The position numbers were made by a program, and so were the translations under genes. The notes below the pieces were generated by a model. That model had not been told where the DNA came from, ran no database searches, and worked only from the letters and a program-made list of their open reading frames with translations. Below, piece by piece: positions 49,101 to 58,005 of a stretch of 64,000 nt of DNA; positions within the stretch are counted from its first letter, which is position 1; each line of letters starts with the position of its first letter. Location of the stretch: assembly GCF_027244095.1 (NCBI RefSeq), contig NC_069660.1, forward strand, positions 51,909,834-51,973,833, in the 5' to 3' direction. The stretch is from Hemicordylus capensis (lineage: Eukaryota > Chordata > Lepidosauria > Squamata > Cordylidae).

Positions 49101-51917
49101 CTGCCTGAAAAGCATGTTTGGACAGCTCCTTCAGCAGTTTCCACTGCACTCCATATAAATGTTCATATTTTTATATAGCTGAAAGAGGACTATAACCCTG
49201 ATCTGATCTGGATAAGAGCAATGATCTATCCATCACCCTCTTTTCTGTTTCCCTAATGAAATGCATAGATGATGTGGGTTCAGAAACAGGTAAAGGGAAC
49301 CATATGTACAACTTTTTAATTAACTTTTGTGTTATTTTCTAAGACATCATCTCCACCCAGTAAATGAACAGATTACGATTCTGGGAATTATGATCAGCCC
49401 CTTTATGACTAATGCAGTGCAGGAGGAGGTAAGAAAAGCATCACTTTTGTCCTGGAATATTTCCATTTATTTCTTTTTTATCTAGAAAAGTGAAACACTG
49501 AAATCTCTCAAAAATATAAAATACAATTTACAAAATCCTTTCATCAATTTAACTGCACTCATTGATGTCATACACTTTACCATCTGGGCGGAAGTTTCGG
49601 GAAGGAGGAGCCCACACCCGGTTCCAAACACACAAGCAGAGCCTCCGTGTGTTTCTGCTATCTCACTCCACAGATAACCGAGGATCCTGGCACTGCCAGG
49701 AAGGGAAAACAAAGCTGGGTCTGCCAGTGGCCATCTTTATCATATAGTCTAGAGGGGCTATGCAGAGGAGATTTGCTTCTGTACTTCAATACAGAAGTAG
49801 ATCTCCCTTGCCTGGCCCCTCTAGCCTCAAGACTTTATGATAAAGATGGTTCCTGGCAGCCGCAAGGCATTTAAAACAGTGAATTCACCCACACAACCAA
49901 ACTCTGAGGTATAAGGGCTTCTCTTGCCCTCCAACCTTGGTTAAGATCAAGGTACAGAATTCGGGCTTCGTAGTTTTACTGACTCCTGTCCTCTGATCAT
50001 GAGAATGGACTCATTACATAACTGAAAACAATGTATGTGGATAAACATTATCCTGAAAACGGATATTCTAAAACTGAACAAAAAATCCATGCCTGCACAG
50101 ACATCTTTTTAATGACATATAAGCTTCATCATAAATACAATCTTCCAAATATAGCTTAGCCAATCCAACCTGTTTGGTGAATTAGATTTCTTCCATGAAG
50201 ATGCTACACAAATCCCAGCAGCTGTCAAACGATAGGCAATTAATTTTAAATCATTCTAACACATCAAACAGTCTCATTTCTTACATTATTTGGAGTAACG
50301 GATTCCCAGCAAATGCTTTTTCTGGAATAGCCTTGATGTTGTTGTTATGAAATCCCCTGTTAAGCAAAAAGATACCAGAGAGCTTAAAGATTAGAATAAA
50401 GAAGGGACATTGTTTAAATATGGAAAGTGCTAGGTCAGCTTCACACAACTTACAGTTTCCTGTATGGATTGTGTGAATACTTCTTTTAGGTGATGAAGGC
50501 TTTGTTGTGCTGTGTGCACATGGCAAGAAGCTGTCACCAATTCTGCTTCTCTGCTGATTAAGCATGCAGCTAAACCGTCATGTGCACACTGTGTAGGGCT
50601 GACACTCTGTATAGTGCAACCTTGGCATTAGCAAGCCACCAGGGCTTCTGTGCATGTAGAAGGCAGCCCTAGGGCTGTTGCAGAGGCAGGCTGTTGCAAA
50701 TCTCCTTAAAACCATGGGAGTGGGCAGCAATGGAAGTAGTGTTGTGGAAGTGCTTGCACACTGTTTTGTGTGAGCCTGTCTCTGCACCAGCCCCAAAGCT
50801 GCCTTTTATGTGTCCAGCAGTCTTGAAGGCTTGCTAATGTTGAGGTTGCACTGCACAGAATGTCGGCCACTGACTGGGAGATTCATCCTTTAATTTGTTA
50901 ACATATGCATCTCACCTCCAAAGATTTGAGAGCTGCCTCTTAGCCTCACAGCAACTCTGTGGGGTCTATGTTTGTATACTGTGACTTTCTGAGATACAAA
51001 GAAGGGATAGGAGCTGCCATCAATTATTCCCAATTAACAAAGTCAACATTTTAACCTAACTTAATGACCAATATCTGTCAATTCTCACATCACAAACAAG
51101 CATTATAGCATAAATAGGATCTATGCAAGCAAGTACAAGAGAGAAGATTAACATGGGAAACCAACAACGTAAAATTCACAGCCTACACCTGTATCCTGGC
51201 AGCCTCATCCCACTGTGTGGACTAGGGCAGCTGAAGCATTCCAGATGTCTGGACTATAGGAAATCGGAAGCATGGCAAGGCATCTCCCAAATTAGGACCA
51301 TCTGAATATACTCTAAAGGTTGGGAAACCTATTACTCTTAATACATAACTATTCCTTGGGAAGCCACAAATTGCCCATGCTCTGAAAAAATGAATGGACC
51401 TCAATGAGGTGGAAAATACATGAATTCCACTGAAAGCAATAATTAGAGGCTCACAGCTTCTTCTAAAGAGGCATAGCCCTGGAGGTGTAAGGCAGTAGAA
51501 GCTAGGGAACTTGGCCCAGCAGAAGATGGAATCCTATCACTGCAGTGTACCTTCAACAAAACTCAGAGGCGGGGTGAACATTTCATCCTTTGGGCCAATG
51601 GTCACTGATGTTAAAGCCTGCGGCACTTTGCCCAGTGGTATCATGAGTATGGGACTTCTATTTTGACACTAATGATGCCTCTGAGGCATTTATTGCCATG
51701 CTAGAGAGGAGCAAGCTGAATTTATGAGAGAAATGGTGAAAGAGGAATGCACATTAGGGTTTGGAATAGCAATTCAGTCCACATCAAAGCTGGGCCTACA
51801 TTATCTGTTTGAGCATTCTTCCTACAGAAAATAAAAGAAATGTCTTACAGCTCTTGAAGTCGGCCAAGTGTCCTAATGGCCACTGGGAATTCCACCAACT
51901 CATTATAGTTTAGGTCC
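30300..51917 (-). CDS. LGR6: LGR6, leucine-rich-repeat G-protein-coupled receptor (partial, ten exons)
   Basis: LGR6 is a membrane receptor for R-spondins that boosts Wnt signalling and marks stem cells, for example in skin. The ten recognised exons run from 51849-51917 down to 30300-31549 and add up to about 680 residues; human LGR6 has 967. They give, in order, five leucine-rich-repeat exons around a gap, two larger repeat exons, the hinge (cysteine-rich, then acidic) and the seven-helix domain. All junctions are GT-AG and phases agree throughout. N-terminal exons lie beyond the window. Two repeat exons (about 141 bases) expected between 47709 and 50285 were not found. The gene converges on UBE2T, as in human. 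Confidence 0.95.
32183..32324. mobile_element. Foldback hAT-type MITE with perfect 8 bp duplication
   Basis: The ends CAGGGGTTCTCAAACATGGG and the complement of GGTTTGAAAACCCCTG are inverted copies. The flanks AGCTACAG (32175-32182 and 32325-32332) are identical. The inner arms read GGACTACAACTCCCATCATC and its near complement. It sits in an LGR6 intron. Confidence 0.85.
32335..32640 (-). repeat. Old CR1 fragment
   Basis: On the minus strand this is the CR1 3' part, read in complement as GGGTGTCCAGCCTCAGC, TTGAAGACCTCCAGC and AGTCCTGCCCTCTGGG, an order familiar from old amniote CR1 copies. It directly abuts the foldback element at 32324. Confidence 0.65.
33078..33158 (-). CDS. LGR6: LGR6 second hinge exon
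   Basis: An 81-base exon encoding [19 protein letters not shown] and IQCTPSP. The acceptor is CTGTTTAG and the donor gtaaga. It matches the human acidic hinge before the first helix. Confidence 0.94.
33159..35236 (-). other. LGR6 intron, no gene recognised
   Basis: No exon is seen. T-rich DNA with AATAAA near 34990 could be part of an unclassified repeat. A G run lies at about 33661-33670. Confidence 0.4.
35237..35685. mobile_element. Large inverted-repeat element
   Basis: The ends TAGGGATGTGCACAGAACC and GGTTCATGCACACCCCTA are inverted. The inner arms are long: GGTGCACTTACCCCTCCCTC at left answers GAGGGAGGGATAAGTGCACC at right, and TTTCTCAAGTCCTACGAGG answers CGTAGGACTTGAGAAA. The arms cover most of its 449 bases and are GC-rich. 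No target duplication could be fixed. A related element lies at 38.06 kb. Confidence 0.75.
37081..37120. repeat. (AC)20 microsatellite
   Basis: Twenty uninterrupted AC units, likely polymorphic. Confidence 0.98.
37740..37995 (+). repeat. SINE with L2-like tail and TTA repeat
   Basis: Reads GCTTGGCAAAGAGGCACCTT, GATTGTGAGCCCTTTGGGGA and CCGCCCTGAGACATTTTTGG, then a (TTA)n tail at about 37968-37993. The tail matches the L2-like LINE 3' end at 16.4 kb, as expected for a SINE mobilised by it. It is the best-preserved of the family here. Confidence 0.75.
38064..38445. mobile_element. Inverted-repeat element related to the one at 35.2 kb
   Basis: The right end CCGGTTCACACATCCCTA corresponds to the 35.2 kb right end. 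The left end (about 38064, TAGGGGTTTACCTGG) is worn. The inside has CAAATGGCC and AAATGGCC words and G runs. Confidence 0.5.
38450..38890 (-). repeat. CR1 fragment
   Basis: On the minus strand the CR1 ORF end is readable at 38641-38871 ([19 protein letters not shown], then [16 protein letters not shown]), followed by the 3' untranslated part with GCCCTTCAGATACTTGAAG in the + reading. Confidence 0.75.
38970..39165 (-). repeat. CR1 3'-end fragment
   Basis: Read in + as CATAAGAGTCCTACTGTCC, CATCTAGTCCAGTAGCC and CAGGTGCTTCCAGAAAG, the complement of a CR1 3' end and the same part as at 5152-5250. Confidence 0.7.
39462..39622 (-). CDS. LGR6: LGR6 hinge exon
   Basis: A 161-base exon encoding [20 protein letters not shown] and an acidic run ([15 protein letters not shown]). 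The paired cysteines are the LRR C-terminal cap typical of LGR4/5/6. It ends with one base of the Tyr codon completed by the next exon. Confidence 0.95.
39623..41030 (-). other. LGR6 intron, no gene recognised
   Basis: A 171-codon open frame at 39778-40293 (+) overlaps nothing known, has no recognisable domain and is antisense to LGR6, so I do not call it a gene. Nothing else stands out. Confidence 0.45.
41031..41265 (+). repeat. CR1 3' end with typical 8-mer tail
   Basis: Reads GGTAAGAGCAGTTTGATAA, GGAGGTCTTCAGGCAGAGG and TCCAACTCAATGATTCTATG, ending in the ATTCTATGATT tail that marks CR1 3' ends. Confidence 0.8.
41912..42037 (-). CDS. LGR6: LGR6 last LRR exon
   Basis: A 126-base exon encoding [32 protein letters not shown] and FTKENFPKM. 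The donor is gtgagc. It closes the repeat domain. Confidence 0.96.
42190..42590 (-). repeat. LINE 3'-end fragment
   Basis: On the minus strand, an L2-like 3' end. The + reading has GTATGTCTCTGGATGG at the tail and TCCAAAGCCTCGGGACAG, GGACCTCTCCTGATGATC farther up, matching the 27.4 kb fragment. Confidence 0.7.
42755..42900. repeat. MIR-type SINE relic
   Basis: Contains TACAACAACCCTGTAAAGTA and TATTATTATCCCCATATTGC, the core of MIR elements. Strongly diverged, hence old. Confidence 0.6.
43357..43428 (-). CDS. LGR6: LGR6 LRR exon (fifth from the 3' end)
   Basis: A 72-base exon encoding [18 protein letters not shown] and HSLIK. The acceptor is TTTGCAG and the donor gtaagt. Confidence 0.96.
43570..43650. 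repeat. Short tandem duplication
   Basis: CATTCCCCTGGAAGCATTC occurs twice about 45 bases apart, followed by a smaller doubled word (ACCTATGACA). Confidence 0.5.
44439..44505. repeat. Half of a foldback MITE
   Basis: Only the left arm is seen: CAGGGGTAGGCAACCTTGG, then GAACTACAACTCCCACCATC. It shares its core with the foldback elements at 20.2, 20.7 and 32.2 kb. Confidence 0.55.
45050..45121 (-). CDS. LGR6: LGR6 LRR exon (sixth from the 3' end)
   Basis: A 72-base exon encoding [18 protein letters not shown] and TALRS. The acceptor is TTTGCAG and the donor gtaagt. Confidence 0.95.
45570..45780. repeat. MIR/CORE-type SINE relic
   Basis: Contains CTCACAACAACTCTGTGAGG, GACTGGCCCAAGATCATC and GAGGATTCAAACTCGAGTC, the landmarks of a MIR-like SINE. 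Confidence 0.65.
46700..46765 (-). CDS. LGR6: LGR6 LRR exon (seventh from the 3' end)
   Basis: A 66-base exon encoding [17 protein letters not shown] and RLEEI. The joined codon before Glu reads Phe where human has Leu, a mild change at a hydrophobic repeat position. Confidence 0.94.
47638..47709 (-). CDS. LGR6: LGR6 LRR exon (eighth from the 3' end)
   Basis: A 72-base exon encoding [18 protein letters not shown] and PSLRI. The acceptor is CCGACAG and the donor gtgagt. It begins with one base (G) that completes a split codon. Confidence 0.94.
47885..48535. repeat. Unclassified repeat, possibly LTR-like
   Basis: An insertion-like stretch in the LGR6 intron, starting about TGTCACGACTCC and ending about CCTCTCACTACA. 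Features such as AATAAAG on the minus strand would suit a solo LTR, but no paired end, coding part or target duplication was seen. It sits in the interval where the missing LGR6 exons are expected. Confidence 0.25.
48645..48896 (-). repeat. Sauria-type tRNA SINE
   Basis: Full-length on the minus strand. In + reading it begins with the BovB-like tail (GAGTCAGTGTCGACTCCTGG) and ends with the tRNA-like head (GGGGATTTGAACTGGCAACC, then TGCCATTAGGTGG). It is well preserved. Confidence 0.85.
49721..49859. repeat. Foldback element
   Basis: The left arm CTGCCAGTGGCCATCTTTAT is the near complement of ATAAAGATGGTTCCTGGCAG at the right. The centre (CTTCTGTA...TACAGAAG) closes a hairpin. Target duplication not seen. 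Confidence 0.65.
50285..50356 (-). CDS. LGR6: LGR6 LRR exon (ninth from the 3' end)
   Basis: A 72-base exon encoding [18 protein letters not shown] and PLLQI. It ends with two bases (AT) of a split codon before the donor gtaaga. In human the next residues are HFYDNP, which were not found downstream. Confidence 0.95.
51849..51917 (-). CDS. LGR6: LGR6 LRR exon (tenth from the 3' end)
   Basis: A 69-base exon encoding [18 protein letters not shown] and RLQEL, nearly the same as human LGR6. The acceptor is CTCATAG and the donor gtaaga. It is the most upstream exon found. Confidence 0.95.
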
Positions 51918-52356
51918 CTATGAGAGGGGGAAAAAGCAAAGGCATCATTAAGGAAGCTGGAAAAACTCATCAGAGTGTGTCACATTCCAAAGGATTGGAA
52001 ACTTGGTTATTAAGCAATGGAGATGAACTTTCCAAGTTTGTTTATCCAGCCACCCATATGTGGAAACAAAGAGATGCTGGGATATTTCTTCTTATGAGAG
52101 TTTATCAGGCCTCAGCCATGACAGCCTCCAATGCAATCTTGGTTCAACATCCCACACCTAAGTTAGCCTGGCTGAAGTACTCCCTCAGATATATCCTAGC
52201 TGCCCTTCCAAGATTCTTCAGTGACTTATCCTACACTTGTGCTCTCAAGCATTTTTGCAAAAACAAAACATAAACACAAAGGTGGCACAATGGGGAAAGC
52301 AGTGGAAAGGAAACTAGTTTTCTTTAGTGCATTTTCAAACGGCGACACAGAAGAAT

Positions 52357-52480
52357 CTGACGACTAATATTTATATATCGCTTTTCAACAAAAAGTTCCC
52401 AAAGCGGTTTACATAGATATAACCACCCAGAGCCTCTGGATGGATATGGTGGTAAAGAAATGTAATGTAATAAATAAATA
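52357..52480 (-). repeat. LINE 3'-end fragment
   Basis: Reads ATATTTATATATCGCTTTTC and CCCAAAGCGGTTTACATAG, the complement of a LINE 3' end also seen worn at 3.78 kb. Confidence 0.55.
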
Positions 52481-54644
52481 AAATGGTTCACAAACATCAC
52501 ACTTGCTTCATGGCCAGCTCTGCCTTGCTCTGGTTTCCCAGAGCAAAAGAGAAGCAGCAGCAGGATACTCATCCTGGGCAACAGCAGAATATAATTTAAT
52601 CTGGCAGCAGCCGCCTTTACTTATGAGGTCAGAGCACCCGCTGCCAGTTTAAGTGATATGCAGCAGCTTTAACTATAGTTAGAGGCTGCAGTTGCTATAT
52701 GCCAGTTGGGGTTCCTTCTCCAGTTTGGGAATGCAGGGCAGAGCAAGGCAGTCCTGTAAGGCCTCCCAGCTCCATTCACCTGCAGGAACTGACAGAGGGA
52801 GGCTGCTCCAGCATTCCAAGATGGATGGAGGGAAAGTCACCCACATGGGCTCTTTCATTAGGTGGATAATGTGTGAACTAGCCCTGGATGACAGAAAATG
52901 GGCAGTGTGTCAACACTGTGGTAAACACCTATCCAGACATTATTTTACTACAACGAAGAGGCAAACATGGTACAGGCCCCAAAACATTTTCTAGGGATTA
53001 TGGTATTGGGGCCATGGCATATTTACCACATGTCTCATAGGGTAAATAGAAGTCCTGACTGGATAACATAGGTTTTGTGCAATAAGACTCCCAGACAGGT
53101 CATATTTTTGTGTAGTCAGTGTGTCTGTCATCTCTACTATCATTTGTTGATTGTAGCTAACACAGTGTGTTCCCTCCCCTGCCCTGAGTGTTTCTCCTCT
53201 CCACAGAAAGTCTATTTCCACTGCTGAGACAGTGACATACAAGTCCAGGGGGAATCTCTCCAGAAGCATGTCTGTGTCCTGTGGCTCAGGTAAGGATAGC
53301 CAAGGAAAGCTCCCAGCTGAACTAAATTAGAAGAATATGATGTCAGCAGGATGGGGTTAGCCAGGAGAAACAGTCTGAGGGAACAGAATGAAAAACTAAC
53401 ATTGGATTTTTCCTCGGTATAGGGAGGTCATCCTCTTAACACTGGGGTTATCAGCCGCTGCATGCTCCCAGACAGGGCCAATTAAAATTGAGCAGGCTGG
53501 TTCCCGTAGTCAGGATAGCTGTAGTCAAGCCCTAGTTCTGGTCCTGTCTTACTCCAGGCTGGCAGTACTTTATTTTTTTTTTAATAAGAGCTCTCTCTCT
53601 ACTTGTTCTACTTTGATCTTTTAGCAGGCTAGTTCTATTCCCTTTCCCCCCTCTTTCTCTGTGTGCTGGGTGGACAGTTGTCTGTATTTTTCTTTTTAAA
53701 AAACCAAAACCTTTTTCTTCTTTTTTACTGCTCTGATCATGGAGGTATCCCAGGTAGGGGACATGCTGGTGGGTTCCCTCTCTGAGGGACCAACGTCTGT
53801 CTCCAGGGGTAAAGATCCTTTTCAGCAGCCTCTTTGTTTGCAAGCAGATTCGCGCTTTTTCGCCTCAGCTCGAGGGGCTGCTGTTTCTTCTGAAGCAGCC
53901 ACTTCTGCAGCTGATATCACATCACACAAGAAGGTGGCACAAATATCTAAACATGTAAAGGCAGGTGTTCCTCCAAAGAAAGGAAAGAAGGGCAAAGGCA
54001 AGCTCTTCCCCTCAGAGGCCCGGCTCAGTGAGCGGTTTCTTATTCAGGTGGTGTGCAAGCAACGCAAACCACACTGCTTCCCACCAAATCCGCCGACCAT
54101 TTTGCCAACAGGCTCTGGCGCGCCCACACTTTCTCCTATTTATGCAGGTTCTGTTTTTAAAAAATAAAGGACAATGAAGGGCTAAGAGCACCAATACATA
54201 GGATCAGGGGACTAGCTTGCTAGCCTCTGATGATGTGTGTCCAGTGCCTGCAGTTCGAACTTTAGATTTGAACGCAGCTCCCATGGGGGCGGGGGGCGGG
54301 ATCAGAAGGCCGTATCCTGCCATATTTGTCTGTCGTTCCTGCTCCAGTTCCAACAGCTATGCCAGGGGAACCTGAGCTTCCAATTCCAGCAGGTAAGCCT
54401 CTTGCTCCACAAGATGTAGCAAGCTGGCTGCAGGATTTCATTGCCAGACAATGTCTAGCTATAGTTTCTCCTGCTCTCAAAGCCCATGGGATAGATATTC
54501 CTGTGATGCCAGGTCCTTCAGTGCCAGCTCCTGTTACTCCTGTTGCCCCCCAACCCGCCTCCACAAAGTGTTCCGCCAAGCTATCCTCCTCCCCCTCCCC
54601 AGGGAAGCTATTCCTGTGGCAGAGAGGGATATGTTTGCTGCTAG

Positions 54645-55187
54645 CAAAGTGTGCCATCAAGTTGGTGTCGACTCCTGGTGACCACAGAGTTCTGTGCTTG
54701 TCTTTGGTAGAATGGAGGAAGGGTTTACCACTGCCTCCTCCTGCACAGTATAACATAGGGACATAGGAAACTGCCATATACTGAGTCAGACCATTGGTCT
54801 ATCTAGCTCAGTATTGTCTTCACAGACTGGCAGCAGCTTTTCCAAGGTTGTAGGCGGGAATCTCTCTCAGCCCTATCTTGGAGAAGCCAGGGAGGGAACT
54901 TGAAATCTTCTGCTCTTCCCAGAGCGGCTTCATCCCCTGAGGGGAATATCTTGCAGTGCTCACACATCAAGTCTCCCATTCATATGCAACCAGGGCAGAC
55001 CCTGCTTAGCTATGGGGACAAGTCATGCTTGCTACCACAAGACCAGCTCTCCTCTCCTCTCGGTATCTTCCTATATCTTTACTGCCTGGTAGAGGTGTTT
55101 CTCATAGTTTGGGAAACATTCCAGTGGGGATTCAAACTAGCAGCCTCTGGTTGCTAATCGTCATTTCCCCGCTGAGCCATTAGGTGG
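54645..55187 (-). repeat. Sauria-type SINE inside the DIRS, itself interrupted
   Basis: CTGCTAG at 54638-54644 and 55188-55194 is its target duplication. The BovB-like tail is on the left and the tRNA-like head on the right. It is entered at about 54752-55062 by a SINE of the other family (ACATAGGAAACTGCCATATA). Confidence 0.8.
54752..55062 (+). repeat. SINE inside the Sauria SINE
   Basis: Same family as the outer SINE at 11846 (CATTGGTCTATCTAGCTCAG, AGACTGGCAGCAGC). Here it is the inserted partner, the reverse of the order at 11.9 kb. Confidence 0.7.
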
Positions 55188-55635
55188 CTGCTAGATACAG
55201 GAAATTTTCACACAAATGCAGAATTGTGTCTCCGGCCTATTCTCCATCCTCATCTGATGAGGTGCCAATTCCTAAGCGGCCAACCAAGGCACATAGACAT
55301 CCAGTGCCTTTGGCACCTGTGCCACCAGCACCTCAGACAATTCTCAGCCTTTGATTCCCTCCGCCATTCCAACTCCTCCTACACGTCCTGACGCTCACTC
55401 TTTCCAATCTCAGTCCTTGCAATCTGAAAGGGAATTAGGGGAGCTCTCCGATGAGCAGGCTCCACTTGATCTGCCAAGTTCGAACTGTCTTTTTACCACC
55501 ACTGAATTGGAGGTTTTATTATCCAAGGCCAACCAGGCTATTAAGGATATCAGCAAGGAGAATGCGGCACCACCTGCCAGCACCATAACCAGTCTCAAAG
55601 TCTTGGGAGGGAATCTCAAAAGTCATGGTGGGGGG

Positions 55636-55800
55636 AGGTTATATTTTTATTTAGTTATTTACCAATTTTTCCACCGCCCCAAACCTTCATCTCTGGGCGG
55701 TTAACAATAACATAAAACAAGTCAAGACATACACAAAAATCTTAAACAATATAAAGAATTAAAAATCAAAACAGATTAAAACTTTTAAAATTCTACTGAA
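55636..55800 (-). repeat. LINE 3'-end fragment inside the DIRS
   Basis: Contains TTCATCTCTGGGCGGTTAAC followed by A-rich DNA, a LINE 3' end in complement. How far the insertion reaches to the right, perhaps to about 56330, is unclear. Confidence 0.5.
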
Positions 55801-57436
55801 GTAGTGCAAAAGTCAACAGAAATTGCAATTCTCTGCCATGCAGCCTGGTCTCAGCTACAAAGCTGAACTTAAAACTGGTTCTGCTTTTAAGTACAGTATA
55901 TGAAGCTTCCTTGGCTGCAACTATGCCTAAAAGTTGGTGTGGGGGGGGATAACAAAAGTAACAAGTTTGCAAACAGTTAATTCAATAGTTCATTCCCCAT
56001 ACGTATGCTGAAATGTTATAGTCTGCCCACCATGCAGTTTTCAGATAGCAATGAAAGGTTCTGATGACAGTTCGTGTAGGAACAAAAAATAAAATAAATC
56101 ATCAATATGAAGCAAATGTGTAGGCAACACTCACCTCCAAATGCAGGCAGGGAAACTACTCTCTCACCCCAAAACACAGACCAATACTAAGAGTGTTTGT
56201 CACTGCAGTGCTCCTATTAGAAAATCTGCTAAACATTAAGCTGTGAACATTAAGCTTCTGATATAGAAAACATATCTATATGGGGGGGTCAATTACAACT
56301 CATTACACTCTGTAGCTACGGGTTCACCTACCTCTGGCTTGGACCAGGAGGTCTTCTACTTCTCCTGCTATGGTGCCTTTCCCAGCACTTTTTAAAGATG
56401 TAATGACGTCTGAGTGGGGGCACCAGTGGCTAATAAGCCATCATTGTCCTATCCAAAGATATTGTATACTTTACTGTCTGGTATAATGTTCATGTTAGCT
56501 GTTCCTCCTGTAGATGCCCCAGTGGTCCAGTTGGTGTTGGGTGCTTTGATGAATAAGGACAGGGATGAACAACTCTGGTTGCCAGAAGAAAGCTGACCAC
56601 CTTCTCCAAAAGGGCCATGAAGCTTCCGCCATGGTGATCAGAGCTGCGACAAATAACTCAATTTTTGCAAGGGCCACTATTCTTTGGGCCAAGGATTTGG
56701 TCAAGGATATTCCCCCAGAGAACACTAAGCTGCATCACATAATGAATAAAATAGCCAAGGCAGTGGCTCTGCTGGCAGATTCCAGTTTAGACTGCATTCA
56801 GTACGCCTCATGTGCCATGACATCAAGGGTCGCAGTCCATAGAGGACTATGGTTAAAAAACTGGCACATGGAATCTAAGTCCAAACTAACGCTAGCTGCC
56901 ACCCCTTCAAGGGCTCTAAGCTCTTTGGGGATTCTTTGGAATTTGCCCTTGTCGAGACAAGAGACAAAAAGAAGGCCATGCCTTCAGGGAAAAGATATTT
57001 TCATAAACCTTTCAGGGGTTCCTCCTTTAACTCCTCTTCCTTTCGTTCCTATAGGGGGTTCAATTGTTCGGCAGAGTTCCAATACAGAGACAACCAGTAC
57101 AGGGACACTTGCCAACAGTCATTCAAATCTCCCTGGCATCAACAATGGTGTTCCTGCGGCAGAGGCAATCCCAGACAGCAACAAGGGTGAAGCTTCATCT
57201 CTACAGGGCAGCAGAACTCGAAGCCATGACAACCTCCCGGTGGGGGCCAGGCTTCTTTATTTTTCAGAGGCCTGGATGGGCAGCACTACCGACCTCTGGG
57301 TGAGGGAGGTGGTGCAATCAGGTTATGCAATAGATTTACAGCTCATCCCCCAGATTTTTTCCTGTCCACTCCCAAGTCCAGGGATCTGTCGTAAACCTGT
57401 CAAGCTAACCTTGAGCTATGTATCAGCCGATGGAGC

Positions 57437-58005
57437 GTGAAGCAGAGACAGGGTCCAAAGGAGACTGTTAGAGCCAAGCAGTCAGCAAATTCCAAAAACC
57501 AAAGCCAGTCTGAGTCATCACCATATGCAGTCAGTCAAACCAAGTCCAAGTCAAAATCCACAAGTAGGGTACCAACGATCCGAAGTCAAAAGCACTGTGA
57601 AAACAAACAAGGACACAACTGGGTTGCTCACCAAAGTCCGACGTTGCTACCAGCAATGTGAGTGAGGTGAAGCTGTCTTAAATAGGCTGAAGCCAGGTAC
57701 TCTCAATCCTGGGTCTTTGAGTCAGCAGTTCTTCTTGTTAGTTGAGCCATTCTGCACGTGCGCCTCTTTATCTCCTCCTGTCTCTTTGACTGACACCATT
57801 CTATAGCTGAGATAGGCTGCACTTCCCCCAGAGTAGCTGATGTATTAGGCTCTGTTTCTATTTCAACCTCCCGTGCGTTGGTCATGCTTGCCTCTGCAAC
57901 TTCTTGCCTTTGAGATTGCTGCACTCCTTCCTCCTCCGCTGTCACAGTACCTATTTCTTCCTCATCCTCGGTGTCAGATAGCATGCTCCTGACAGGATCG
58001 GACAA
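57437..58005 (-). repeat. Possible LTR-like insertion inside the DIRS
   Basis: About 570 bases between the gag-like and RT parts have a different character. On the minus strand they begin TGTCAGGAGCAT, as an LTR might. The family is unknown. A region of the DIRS itself remains possible. Confidence 0.3.
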
